Source: an uncultured Clostridia bacterium
Lineage (GTDB): Bacteria > Bacillota > Clostridia > Lachnospirales > CAG-274
Length of the DNA: 36,933 nt
NCBI GenBank assembly: GCA_946630405.1
Contig: CAMOYW010000001.1
Coordinates: forward strand, 1-36,933
Reading direction: 5' to 3'
Shown here: positions 8,080 through 13,799 of the stretch, piece by piece
Layout: each line of letters starts with the position of its first letter
Numbering within the stretch: the stretch's first letter is position 1
The notes under the pieces: model-generated
Databases searched by the model: none
Told to the model about the DNA's origin: nothing
Seen by the model: only the letters and a program-made list of their open reading frames with translations
Position numbers and translations under genes: made by a program

Positions 8080-8194
8080 ACTCTCTCCCTTCAAGGTCGT
8101 TATTCTTTGATACCGCTAACAACGCAAGGCAAAACATACCCATTACCATTCCTACGGCTAAACCTACAAATAATCCGACAATAAATTCATTCAT
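8060..8194 (-). CDS. 44-residue membrane peptide
   Basis: From ATG 8194 (MNEFIVGLFVGLAVGMVMGM): a glycine- and methionine-rich transmembrane helix of about 25 residues, then an acidic tail (NNDLEGREYEETEE). The start overlaps the stop of the 3D-domain lipoprotein gene by 8 bases, suggesting translational coupling and joint action at the membrane. GAGG is about 12 bases upstream. An upstream start at 8242 would place the whole N-terminus inside the previous gene and is less likely. Confidence 0.52.
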   Translation of the reverse strand: MNEFIVGLFVGLAVGMVMGMFCLALLAVSKNNDLEGREYEETEE

Positions 8195-8732
8195 AAACGA
8201 TAAATACCTCATGCTTCTGTGATCCGTATTCATTCGCTGCATCGTGGCTCTCGAAGTACAAATCTACGATTTTTCCCTTGACCGCACTTCCCGTATCTTC
8301 GCAGCGATAATATTGCCCGTCGATGTAAAGTAAAGTGCCAAGTGGTATTACGGAAGGATCTACGGCACAAGTGGTTTCTCCGTCTTTGTCGTAGTGAACT
8401 TTCGTGCCTGATGCCGTGATACCTTCAGCGTTAGCTCCACAACACTTCGTGCAAGCACAATATCCGGTGCAAGTGAATGTACCTAACGATTCCATAGCAG
8501 GTGTAGGCGTGGGGGAAGGTGTCGGTGTAGGCGACGGTGTAGGTGTTGGTGTCGGGGTTGCCGTAGGCGTGGGCGTAGCGGTAGGCGTAGGTGTTACTAT
8601 CTCCTGCGGTACTATCTCGCTCTCCGTTTCATTTGTGGAACACGCCGACAAAAATAAAAACCCCGATACGGCTATACCCAGGATAGCTACGATATTGAAG
8701 ATGCCCATAAGCTTAAACAATCTGTCAAACAT
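8187..8732 (-). CDS. Lipoprotein with Thr-Pro linker and C-terminal 3D domain
   Basis: 181 residues. A signal-peptide helix (about 10-30) ends in the lipobox LSAC, with Cys31 as the lipidation site. Residues 46-78 are a low-complexity TPTPTAT/TPSP linker of the wall-spanning type. Residues 85-181 form a 3D (Asp-Asp-Asp) domain, a double-psi beta-barrel like that of YabE, Rpf-like proteins and MltA: AVDPSVIPLGT, YRCEDTGSAVKGKIVDLYF, plus an unusual CTGYCACTKCCG cysteine cluster. The protein would sit on the outer membrane face and touch peptidoglycan. It is in the early operon, not the lysis cassette, so a host-surface role (for example blocking superinfection) is possible but unproven. Confidence 0.8.
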   Translation of the reverse strand: MFDRLFKLMGIFNIVAILGIAVSGFLFLSACSTNETESEIVPQEIVTPTPTATPTPTATPTPTPTPSPTPTPSPTPTPAMESLGTFTCTGYCACTKCCGANAEGITASGTKVHYDKDGETTCAVDPSVIPLGTLLYIDGQYYRCEDTGSAVKGKIVDLYFESHDAANEYGSQKHEVFIVYE

Positions 8733-9123
8733 AGCCTTTTCTCCCTACAATATAACCGCCCTTGAAATAGCTTGTCCTTTTCAAGTCGAATTCCCATGCG
8801 GTGTTTTCTTCAAGGTAACTGATTAAATTCTCATTACCTACAATCGCTATACGATCTTTGCTTACGAAGGCGTTGTAAGGCTCGATGCGTACCTGCTTTA
8901 AGACACGCTGCAAAAATTCTTCCTTCGGGCTATTCCAAATGTATTTGATGTAGTCCGAACTTCTGTCTTTGATTTCAAGCCCACAATCCTCGCACTTCGC
9001 CAGGAATTCCATACTTTGTGCTTTACCCGTAACAAACATCTGTCTGTTCTCTGAATTGCAACGAGGGCAATTATGAAGGTAGATGTACCCCTTGTACTTT
9101 CGCATCTTTGCTTCTTTTGGCAT
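8725..9123 (-). CDS. Zinc-ribbon protein (Lar-like), unknown
   Basis: 132 residues. The N-terminus carries NCPRC and, about 25 residues later, KCEDC, a zinc ribbon resembling the restriction-alleviation (Lar) style of small phage proteins, followed by WNSPKEEFLQRVL and a C-terminal EPYNAFVSKDRIAIVGNENLISYLEENTAWEF segment I do not recognise. The ATG at 9123 is supported by AAGGAG 7 bases upstream although this overlaps the previous gene by 53 bases; ATG 9105 is an alternative. The Lar comparison rests only on the cysteine layout. Confidence 0.6.
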   Translation of the reverse strand: MPKEAKMRKYKGYIYLHNCPRCNSENRQMFVTGKAQSMEFLAKCEDCGLEIKDRSSDYIKYIWNSPKEEFLQRVLKQVRIEPYNAFVSKDRIAIVGNENLISYLEENTAWEFDLKRTSYFKGGYIVGRKGYV

Positions 9124-9370
9124 TGTTATCTCTCCTTATATGAGCTTTCTCTATTGCTTCCCCTCTCTGCTTCGGTGTAAACAACCGCTTTGCAGGTATC
9201 GTAGAATATCTCGCAAGCATATCCTGCTCTCGAAGGGTGAAGCCCTTACCACCTAACGCCCTATGAACATAAGCCAAACTCCGGTTGATAACATCTGCTA
9301 TCTCTTGTGCGTTCGCAAAGTGAACATAAAGCATCGGGTATTCGTTATGTCCTGGTCGATATGATCTCAT
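9071..9370 (-). CDS. HTH-like small DNA-binding protein
   Basis: 99 residues. The middle reads FANAQEIADVINRSLAYVHRAL.GKGFTLREQDML, which fits a helix-turn-helix of the type used in small phage regulators, and the C-terminus is strongly basic (KAHIRRDNNAKRSKDAKVQ). It overlaps its upstream neighbour by 26 bases. An early regulator is likely. GGGGGC lies just upstream of the ATG. Confidence 0.55.
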   Translation of the reverse strand: MRSYRPGHNEYPMLYVHFANAQEIADVINRSLAYVHRALGGKGFTLREQDMLARYSTIPAKRLFTPKQRGEAIEKAHIRRDNNAKRSKDAKVQGVHLPS

Positions 9371-9569
9371 TTATTGCCCCCGACACATAACCAAAATCTT
9401 CCATGACATAGTGCTGAACAAAATCAATCACGATTACCGTGTTCCATTCGGGTTTTTCTTCAGGATCTTCCGTATCAACGGGATAGAAATACTGAATCTG
9501 ATTGATATTGAAGCTACACGGGTGAGTATATCCACCAAACTCCTCATACTGTGTTAGTGTGATAAACAT
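9345..9569 (-). CDS. Small FlbD-like phage protein
   Basis: 74 residues with AAGGAT upstream of the ATG at 9569. The layout (MFITLTQ..., a SFNINQIQYFYPV segment, a TVIVIDFVQHYVMEDFGYVSGAINEII end) resembles the short FlbD/SwrD-type beta proteins that occur in many Firmicutes phages as hypothetical proteins. The likeness is structural and weak, with no claim of a flagellar role. Second gene of the early operon. Confidence 0.5.
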   Translation of the reverse strand: MFITLTQYEEFGGYTHPCSFNINQIQYFYPVDTEDPEEKPEWNTVIVIDFVQHYVMEDFGYVSGAINEIISTRT

Positions 9570-9572
9570 ATC

Positions 9573-9812
9573 TTATCCTTTCACTTGTGAAACATAAGGC
9601 ACAAAAAAATACTTATTGATCTCGTAGTCCTTGATGCCTAACGCTCTCCTGATTACCTCAATCTTATCCGAAGATATAGGTGTCTTGTTAGATAAATAAT
9701 TGCAAACCGTGTTGTAAGATATACCTACCTGCTTTGCGAACATCTCATTAGTCTTGTAGACTTCCTTAATCTTCTGCTGAAGCAAACTGTAATCGTGCTT
9801 ATAGCGTACCAA
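9573..9812 (-). CDS. Cro-like HTH regulator (TTG start)
   Basis: 79 residues, first gene behind the early promoter. The HTH is NEMFAKQVGISYNTVCNYLSNKTPISSDKIEVIRRALGI, a Cro/C1-type fold in which a helix pair binds the operator. The frame opens at a GTG at 9833, but GGAGG (9821-9826 region) lies 9 bases before the TTG at 9812 and only 3 before the TTG at 9818, so 9812 is the best start. It is divergent from the repressor gene. One operator palindrome (9831-9844) overlaps its ribosome binding region, which suggests autoregulation. Confidence 0.75.
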   Translation of the reverse strand: MVRYKHDYSLLQQKIKEVYKTNEMFAKQVGISYNTVCNYLSNKTPISSDKIEVIRRALGIKDYEINKYFFVPYVSQVKG

Positions 9813-9830
9813 ACTCAATTTCCTCCTTTT

Positions 9831-9926
9831 CACAATATTTTGTGTCTTGCGACTATGTACTCATAATAATCTTTGTGTTTCATTAAGTCAACCCTGTTTT
9901 ACCCACAATTTTTTGTGTATCATTAA
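9831..9926. promoter_or_regulatory. Immunity operators: three TTTGTGT-type sites
   Basis: Three related sites lie between the divergent regulators: TTTGTGT at 9839-9845 within CACAATATTTTGTG, TTTGTGTTTCATTAA at 9872-9886, and TTTGTGTATCATTAA at 9912-9926 overlapping CACAATTTTTTGTG at 9904-9917. The two outer sites are CACAA-N4-TTGTG palindromes. The middle one occupies the spacer of the early promoter. The layout is like the O1-O3 operators of lambdoid switches. A fourth copy is at 31243. Confidence 0.7.
9863..9891 (-). promoter_or_regulatory. Early promoter (PR-like)
   Basis: TTGACT (9886-9891, read on minus) and TATTAT (9863-9868) with a 17-base spacer, a near-consensus sigma-A promoter that reads into the Cro-like gene and the replication operon. 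An operator sits in the spacer, so bound repressor would exclude RNA polymerase. Confidence 0.75.
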
Positions 9927-9961
9927 AGTAACAATTCTGTAATATTAAAGGGGGTGATTAA

Positions 9962-10303
9962 ATGATTAAGAAGGTCGACACATTAGCAAATAGGCTATCT
10001 TACGCTATGAAGATGCAAAATGTAGGTGTTTGCGAATTGGAACGATCAAGCGGTGTAGCGAAGGGTTTAATATCAAGGTACATCAACGGTCTAAAATTTC
10101 CAAAAGACAATAACATCAACCGCCTATCCAAAGCCCTTCATGTGAACCCTGAATGGCTAAAAGGCTACGATGTACCGATTGCAGCTACACCCGTCAGCGT
10201 TACCACCGACGAAGAACGGTTGCTCGCCTACTATCGTGCCTTAACCGCTATTCAGAAAGAAGCTTTGCTCGATAAACTTACGGGGGATAACGAAGATGCC
10301 TAA
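9962..10303 (+). CDS. CI-like phage repressor (HTH only)
   Basis: 113 residues with GGGGGTGAT upstream of the ATG. N-terminal Cro/C1 HTH: TLANRLSYAMKMQNVGVCELERSSGVAKGLISRYINGLKFPKDNNINRLSKALHVNPEWLKGYD. The C-terminus is a short helical segment (DEERLLAYYRALTAIQKEALLDKL) of the dimerisation type seen in small Firmicutes repressors. There is no LexA/S24 peptidase domain, so induction cannot work by RecA-stimulated self-cleavage. No ImmA-type protease gene is visible. The stop overlaps the integrase start by 8 bases, so repressor and integrase are co-expressed. Confidence 0.82.
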   Translation: MIKKVDTLANRLSYAMKMQNVGVCELERSSGVAKGLISRYINGLKFPKDNNINRLSKALHVNPEWLKGYDVPIAATPVSVTTDEERLLAYYRALTAIQKEALLDKLTGDNEDA

Positions 10304-11393
10304 AGCTTATTATGACGATGCACGGAAGCGGTGGGTTATTGATGGTCAAAAGGACGGTGTGAGAAAAATCTTCACATCTACGAAGAAGGGATTATCAGGA
10401 AAGCGAGAAGTCATATCCAAGTACGAAGCGTGGCGTGATTATGGCGGTGATAACCCTGCTCCTATCACCGTAGAAAAGGCCGTAGAGCTTTTCCTTGAAG
10501 ATGTATGTACCCGATATGGTAAAGATAGCGAAAGCTATCGTGGAGCGGAAATATACACCCGTGTATACATACTCCCTGCCTTTAGACACAAAGCAATAGC
10601 AAGTGTGAAGCTATCTGATTGGCAATCGCTTATAAACCACGCTAAACCGCACTCTAACCAAACAGAAGTGCTATCGAAGAAAACCCTTAAAAATCTCCGA
10701 TCCGTAATCAATCGACTTCAGAAGTATTGCTATAACAATTACTATACTGAAGCGTGGCGTGGTGAACTCTACATACCCGAAGGACACCCGACAATCGGTA
10801 AGGAAATTCTGCAACCTGCGGATATTCAGCGACTATTTGAACCGTCTAACCTATGGTATCACCCTTGCTTCCTTGTAATGATGCTATGTGGGCTTCGCCC
10901 AGGTGAATGTTTAGGCTTGCAAGTGGACGATATAAAAGACGGCATAATCCATGTCAGACGGGCTATAAACGATTCTAACCAAATAACTCACGGTAAGAAC
11001 CGGAACGCTATTCGTGATATACCTGCTCCGAAGCAGGCATTAGAGATTATCAATAAAACGATTGAGCGTAACAAATCTTGCGGATTGCAAACCAAGTGGA
11101 TATTCTGCGGATATTCGGGTGAACACGGTAATCAATCCACCTTGCGTACACAATGGTACATCTTGAAGCGTGAACGGGATCTCCCAGGTTGCCCGTATGC
11201 ACTCCGTCATACATTCGTATCTATCGTATCTGCTCAATCCCACATATCGGAAGGTAATCTGAAGATGCTATTAGGACACTCGAAGTCTATGGATACTTAC
11301 GGTGTCTACAATCATAGCGTAGACGGTGAATTGCAGAAAACGGCTGCCGTGATTGATACAACCTTCGAGAAAATAAGAAAAGCCGCACCGTGA
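10296..11393 (+). CDS. int: Tyrosine site-specific integrase
   Basis: 365 residues, typical length. N-terminal arm-binding domain (AYYDDARKRWVIDGQKDGVRKIFTST), SAM-like core-binding domain (about 58-160) and a C-terminal catalytic domain with R201 (CGLRPGE), a Lys near 234, R304-H305 in PYALRHT (Tyr replaces the first His of HxxR, as in many Firmicutes integrases), H328 (LLGHS) and the nucleophile Y338 (YNH). It is transcribed with the repressor and lies directly beside attP (11669-11691), the classical int-attP arrangement. Confidence 0.93.
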   Translation: MPKAYYDDARKRWVIDGQKDGVRKIFTSTKKGLSGKREVISKYEAWRDYGGDNPAPITVEKAVELFLEDVCTRYGKDSESYRGAEIYTRVYILPAFRHKAIASVKLSDWQSLINHAKPHSNQTEVLSKKTLKNLRSVINRLQKYCYNNYYTEAWRGELYIPEGHPTIGKEILQPADIQRLFEPSNLWYHPCFLVMMLCGLRPGECLGLQVDDIKDGIIHVRRAINDSNQITHGKNRNAIRDIPAPKQALEIINKTIERNKSCGLQTKWIFCGYSGEHGNQSTLRTQWYILKRERDLPGCPYALRHTFVSIVSAQSHISEGNLKMLLGHSKSMDTYGVYNHSVDGELQKTAAVIDTTFEKIRKAAP

Positions 11394-11431
11394 AGAACTA
11401 TGAAGGTATCGTGAAAAAGGAACGGTGCGGC
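11382..11431. repeat. 10-bp perfect inverted repeat at the integrase 3' end
   Basis: GCCGCACCGT (11382-11391) covers the last codons of the integrase and pairs perfectly with ACGGTGCGGC (11422-11431) across a 30-base loop. No T-run follows, so it is not a standard terminator. It may fold the int mRNA end or be part of the recombination site. Confidence 0.6.
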
Positions 11432-11542
11432 CTGATTGTGCATGGCGGTACATAAGACAGGTGTAAATGGAAAACGAAAGAAACCAACCGCCACTTATAT
11501 TATAGGTACACCGTTCTCTTTGTGCAACGAAAATCAGCATCA

Positions 11543-11560
11543 GGACGGGATTTAGGACGG
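11543..11560. repeat. Left arm-type repeat pair (GGACGG x2)
   Basis: GGACGG at 11543-11548 and 11555-11560, start-to-start spacing 12. The same pair in the same orientation and spacing is repeated at 11738-11755 on the other side of the att core, as expected for integrase arm-type sites. Confidence 0.55.
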
Positions 11561-11668
11561 AAGTAGTGTATTTCAGGTGAGGACAATGGTATTTCGGGGA
11601 ACGGAAAAAGCCTTATTTTTCGGGGTGTTTACTTTGTGTAACTATCTCCTGATACGGACAAACGAGAT

Positions 11669-11691
11669 TTCGATTCCCACCATTGGCTCCA
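11669..11691 (+). other. attP core: copy of a tRNA 3' end
   Basis: The sequence from TTCGATT (11669-11675) through CCCAC, CATTGGC, T to CCA (11689-11691) is exactly the order T-loop, T-stem, acceptor 3' strand, discriminator base and CCA of a bacterial tRNA. The implied tRNA would begin GCCAATG. Upstream bases (CGAGAT in place of the T-stem 5' strand) do not complete a tRNA, so this is an attachment-site copy that would restore a host tRNA gene on integration, not a tRNA gene. Confidence 0.72.
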
Positions 11692-11696
11692 CGAAA

Positions 11697-11726
11697 AGCC
11701 CCGCCAACATTGAGTTAGCGGGGTTT
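11697..11726. terminator. Bidirectional terminator between integrase and endolysin
   Basis: CCCCGC (11699-11704) pairs with GCGGGG (11718-11723), extended inside by AAC/GTT and outside by A-T pairs; GGGGTTTATGATTTT follows on plus and GGGGCTTTTC on minus. It separates the converging integrase and lysis transcripts and lies directly beside the att core, where a tRNA gene's terminator would normally be. Confidence 0.7.
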
Positions 11727-11737
11727 ATGATTTTCGA

Positions 11738-11755
11738 GGACGGGACTTTGGACGG
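11738..11755. repeat. Right arm-type repeat pair (GGACGG x2)
   Basis: GGACGG at 11738-11743 and 11750-11755. With the left pair this gives four copies flanking the core; the two 18-base blocks differ at only a few spacer bases. Confidence 0.55.
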
Positions 11756-11789
11756 TACTAAAGAAAATTTTAGCGTTGCCCGAAGGTAA

Positions 11790-12608
11790 CTATTTCTTGT
11801 ATTCCCTCGCTGCAAGCTGCGACTTCTTACCCCACAATCCGTCTGTCTTTACACCAAGAACTGATTGACATACTTTGACGGCATTATATGTTTCGTTGCC
11901 GTACTCGCTATCAGCACCAAAGCGAGGTAAGCACCCAGGGCTAATCCACAAAAGAAGATTCTGCAATTTGCGTACTTCTTTGCCCTTATCACCCTTCTTG
12001 AAGTAACCCCTTGAAGGAAGTGTCGGGAATTCACCAGTGTAACCATGCTTTTCGGGTGTAGGCGTAGGCGGTGTAGGTGCTACTTCGTCAGCAAACTTCG
12101 GTGTGATAAAACCCCTGATGTACTGTCCGTTGAACTGTACTGTTCTATTACCAACCTGATAGATGCCGTTTACCTTCTTATTACCTTCAGTAACAACGAA
12201 GGAATTAGCACCGACACTTGTTATGATACCCGTATGATCGTGTCCGGTTATATCTTCAGGGGGATTACCTTTATCCTTCCAATCGTAGATAATCACATCA
12301 CCCGTTCTCGGAATGTAAGAATCGGATTCAACCCAAATGCCCGCCTTTTTAGCCTTCGCCATAAGGGAATGGTCGCCCGTACCACATGAGCAATCACAAG
12401 GTACGCCGATACCGTCTTTGAGTATATTATCCGTTTCATAAGCACACGCACCTACGAAGTCTGCACACCACGGATCGTTTATACTGTTCTTACGCCCTGC
12501 ATCACAACCCTTGTTATAGTCTGCGATTATCTGCTTATGTCCTGAAGAACCCTTCTTTGTGCCAAGCCAACTAACGGCTTTAGCAACGAACTCGCTTCTC
12601 TTACCCAT
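11790..12608 (-). CDS. Endolysin: CHAP amidase/peptidase with PG-binding domain
   Basis: 272 residues from ATG 12608, preferred to ATG 12614 because AAGGAG is then 8 bases away instead of 2. The N-terminal CHAP-type domain has the catalytic Cys48 (DPWCADFVG), His125 (GHDHTGIITSVG) and a possible third residue at E141 (VVTEGN). A Pro-Thr linker (about 178-185) leads to a PG_binding_1 domain (GYFKKGDKGKEVRKLQNLLLW ... GNETYNAVKVCQSVLGVKTDGLWG). There is no signal peptide, so it depends on the holin encoded just upstream. An internal CDCSCG cluster near 71-76 is unusual. Confidence 0.88.
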   Translation of the reverse strand: MGKRSEFVAKAVSWLGTKKGSSGHKQIIADYNKGCDAGRKNSINDPWCADFVGACAYETDNILKDGIGVPCDCSCGTGDHSLMAKAKKAGIWVESDSYIPRTGDVIIYDWKDKGNPPEDITGHDHTGIITSVGANSFVVTEGNKKVNGIYQVGNRTVQFNGQYIRGFITPKFADEVAPTPPTPTPEKHGYTGEFPTLPSRGYFKKGDKGKEVRKLQNLLLWISPGCLPRFGADSEYGNETYNAVKVCQSVLGVKTDGLWGKKSQLAAREYKK

Positions 12609-12610
12609 AC

Positions 12611-12877
12611 TCATTTCTCCTTAATCTGCTTGTAAATCTGATTGATACCCGTAGCGGAAAAACCGCTTACAATGCCGATAGCAACCGCTACCGCCCAATT
12701 TTCAGCAGGTATGAAGTTAGGAATAGATGCGTAGATAACAACACCTAAAATTGCACCGATAACACCGCAAATAACGGGAATGAACTTATCAAGTGTCTTG
12801 TTACCGATAGTCTTACAAATTGCTCCTGCAAGATAGCACATAACTACTATTGCCGGAAATGCTACGAATTCTGTCAT
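12611..12877 (-). CDS. Hol44-type phage holin
   Basis: 88 residues from ATG 12877 (AGGGAGG about 7 bases upstream). Two to three hydrophobic segments: FVAFPAIVVMCYLAGAICKTIG, FIPVICGVIGAILGVVIYASIP and WAVAVAIGIVSGFSATGINQIYKQ. The ending SGFxATGxNQIYKQ is the signature I recall for the Hol44/phage_holin_5_2 group of Clostridia phages. It would form membrane lesions that let the endolysin reach the wall. It lies between the XhlA-like gene and the endolysin. Confidence 0.82.
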   Translation of the reverse strand: MTEFVAFPAIVVMCYLAGAICKTIGNKTLDKFIPVICGVIGAILGVVIYASIPNFIPAENWAVAVAIGIVSGFSATGINQIYKQIKEK

Positions 12878-12878
12878 T

Positions 12879-13175
12879 TTAAGCCTCCCTCTTAATATCG
12901 TTGCGTAGCTCGTCAATCCTAACGAAAGCCGTTTCAACATCACGCTCCACAACCGCTACACGCTCGATTAGCTTGTTATAATTCTCGATACGAGCGGATA
13001 ACTCCTGGATTCGTTCTTCTGAATGTTTAGCGTTCTCCGTGATCTTCGCATCGAGATTTTTAAGCCGTTCGTCAGCAACCTTGTCGTGTGCGTTATTTGA
13101 AACGATAGTAGCAATAATGGACGGCACGGCTACGCTCAATCCCGTTACTATTGCCACTATAATTGTGTTATCCAT
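12879..13175 (-). CDS. XhlA-like holin accessory: N-terminal TM plus coiled coil
   Basis: 98 residues; GAGG lies 8 bases before the ATG. A transmembrane helix (TIIVAIVTGLSVAVPSIIATIV) is followed by a long coiled coil (AHDKVADERLKNLDAKITENAKHSEERIQELSARIENY...). The topology resembles haemolysin XhlA/BhlA-type lysis proteins, though the order (TM first) is reversed relative to XhlA. It is the first gene after the promoter at 13218-13246 and precedes the holin. Confidence 0.6.
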   Translation of the reverse strand: MDNTIIVAIVTGLSVAVPSIIATIVSNNAHDKVADERLKNLDAKITENAKHSEERIQELSARIENYNKLIERVAVVERDVETAFVRIDELRNDIKREA

Positions 13176-13193
13176 TTTCTGTACCTCGTAAGC

Positions 13194-13209
13194 GTTCCAT
13201 TAGTGGAAC
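13194..13209. promoter_or_regulatory. GTTCCA...TGGAAC palindrome downstream of lysis promoter
   Basis: GTTCCATTAGTGGAAC, 8 bases after the -10 box at 13218-13223, i.e. at the very start of the transcript. A closely similar palindrome (25343-25358) lies at the same distance after a TATTAT box before the scaffold gene. Operator or 5' mRNA hairpin. Confidence 0.55.
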
Positions 13210-13217
13210 ATAACTTG

Positions 13218-13246
13218 ATTATAGAACACACTAATTCATAACACAA
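13218..13246 (-). promoter_or_regulatory. Lysis-cassette promoter
   Basis: TTGTGT (13241-13246, minus) and a perfect TATAAT (13218-13223) with a 17-base spacer, 43 bases before the XhlA-like gene. Confidence 0.6.
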
Positions 13247-13291
13247 AGAATTAGGTTTTAGTGTTATCGTTTCATATATCGAACATAATTC

Positions 13292-13426
13292 CTATTTTGG
13301 TGAATTGCGTAAAAGGTATTGTAAATCAATTTTCATTCGTTCAAGTAATGATAGAATTCTAATCTTTATCCGTTGCTTTCGTGGCATTTCAGATAATATC
13401 TCGTTCCATAACTCGTTGAATGTCAT
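13292..13426 (-). CDS. 44-residue basic peptide, lysis region
   Basis: Starts MTFNELWNEILSEMPRKQRI and ends QYLLRNSPK. AAGGTGAT precedes the ATG at 13426, which overlaps the stop of the upstream membrane peptide (ATGA). Helical and rich in Arg/Lys; no family recognised. It could modulate lysis timing, but only position suggests that. Confidence 0.5.
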   Translation of the reverse strand: MTFNELWNEILSEMPRKQRIKIRILSLLERMKIDLQYLLRNSPK

Positions 13427-13530
13427 TTACTATCACCTTTCTTTTTTGCATCTAACCACTTGAAAAATATATGAGATGAAATAAAAGCGGTTATAAAAAC
13501 TATAATTGTTGAAATTATTAGCCAAGCCAT
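13423..13530 (-). CDS. 35-residue membrane micro-protein, lysis region
   Basis: One transmembrane helix (MAWLIISTIIVFITAFISSH) followed by a basic tail (FFKWLDAKKKGDSK). AAAGGTGG lies about 8 bases before the ATG, and the stop overlaps the next start as ATGA. Size and topology fit a small holin or antiholin-like peptide beside the Hol44-type holin; this is inference. Confidence 0.5.
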   Translation of the reverse strand: MAWLIISTIIVFITAFISSHIFFKWLDAKKKGDSK

Positions 13531-13551
13531 TCTCGTTACCACCTTTCAAAC

Positions 13552-13686
13552 TTATCAACAGAAAATCTGTTTTTAACTTGCTGTTCTAATCATAAAAACG
13601 TCCAAATTCACTTGTAACCCTTTAATTATAGGTATTTGCTAACTTGCTTACAATTTGCAAGTAATTTATCAACAGAAAATCTGTTT
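13552..13686. repeat. Two exact direct repeats flanking a promoter
   Basis: TTATCAACAGAAAATCTGTT (plus one further T) occurs at 13552-13572 and 13666-13686, 114 bases apart. Each contains the palindrome AACAGA-AAA-TCTGTT. They bracket the promoter at 13625-13653, as operators for a looping repressor would. TTATCAACA resembles a DnaA box with one mismatch. Confidence 0.7.
13625..13653 (-). promoter_or_regulatory. Promoter upstream of the lysis-region micro-proteins
   Basis: TTGTAA (13648-13653) and TATAAT (13625-13630) on the minus strand with a 17-base spacer; reads into the genes starting at 13530. Confidence 0.62.
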
Positions 13687-13758
13687 ATAATCCGACTATC
13701 ACGGTTACCCAAAGGTGGATAGTTATGACTTCCGCATTTTCAAAACCTCCGAAATATT

Positions 13759-13795
13759 TTGAAATAAGCCTTGAAAATTTTGAAACTTATTTCAA
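13759..13795. terminator. AT-rich hairpin after the tail operon
   Basis: TTGAAATAAG (13759-13768) pairs perfectly with CTTATTTCAA (13786-13795) around a 17-base loop, directly behind the last tail gene. The stem is AT-rich and lacks a clear U-run, so terminator function is uncertain. The rest of 13531-13799 holds the repeats and the promoter listed separately. Confidence 0.4.
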
Positions 13796-13799
13796 TTTG

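Noticed and set aside
8404..8826. 140-residue plus-strand frame with Gly-Val repeats
   Set aside because: Antisense shadow of the Thr-Pro linker of the lipoprotein gene.
11640..11692. A functional tRNA gene
   Set aside because: Only the T-loop to CCA part is present; the T-stem 5' strand, anticodon arm, D-arm and acceptor 5' strand are absent upstream.
11577..11789. 70-residue plus-strand frame
   Set aside because: It runs across the att core and the terminator; no ribosome site and no similarity seen.
13552..13686. DnaA boxes / host-type oriC
   Set aside because: TTATCAACA differs from TTATNCACA at a conserved base and only two copies occur, each inside a larger dyad.
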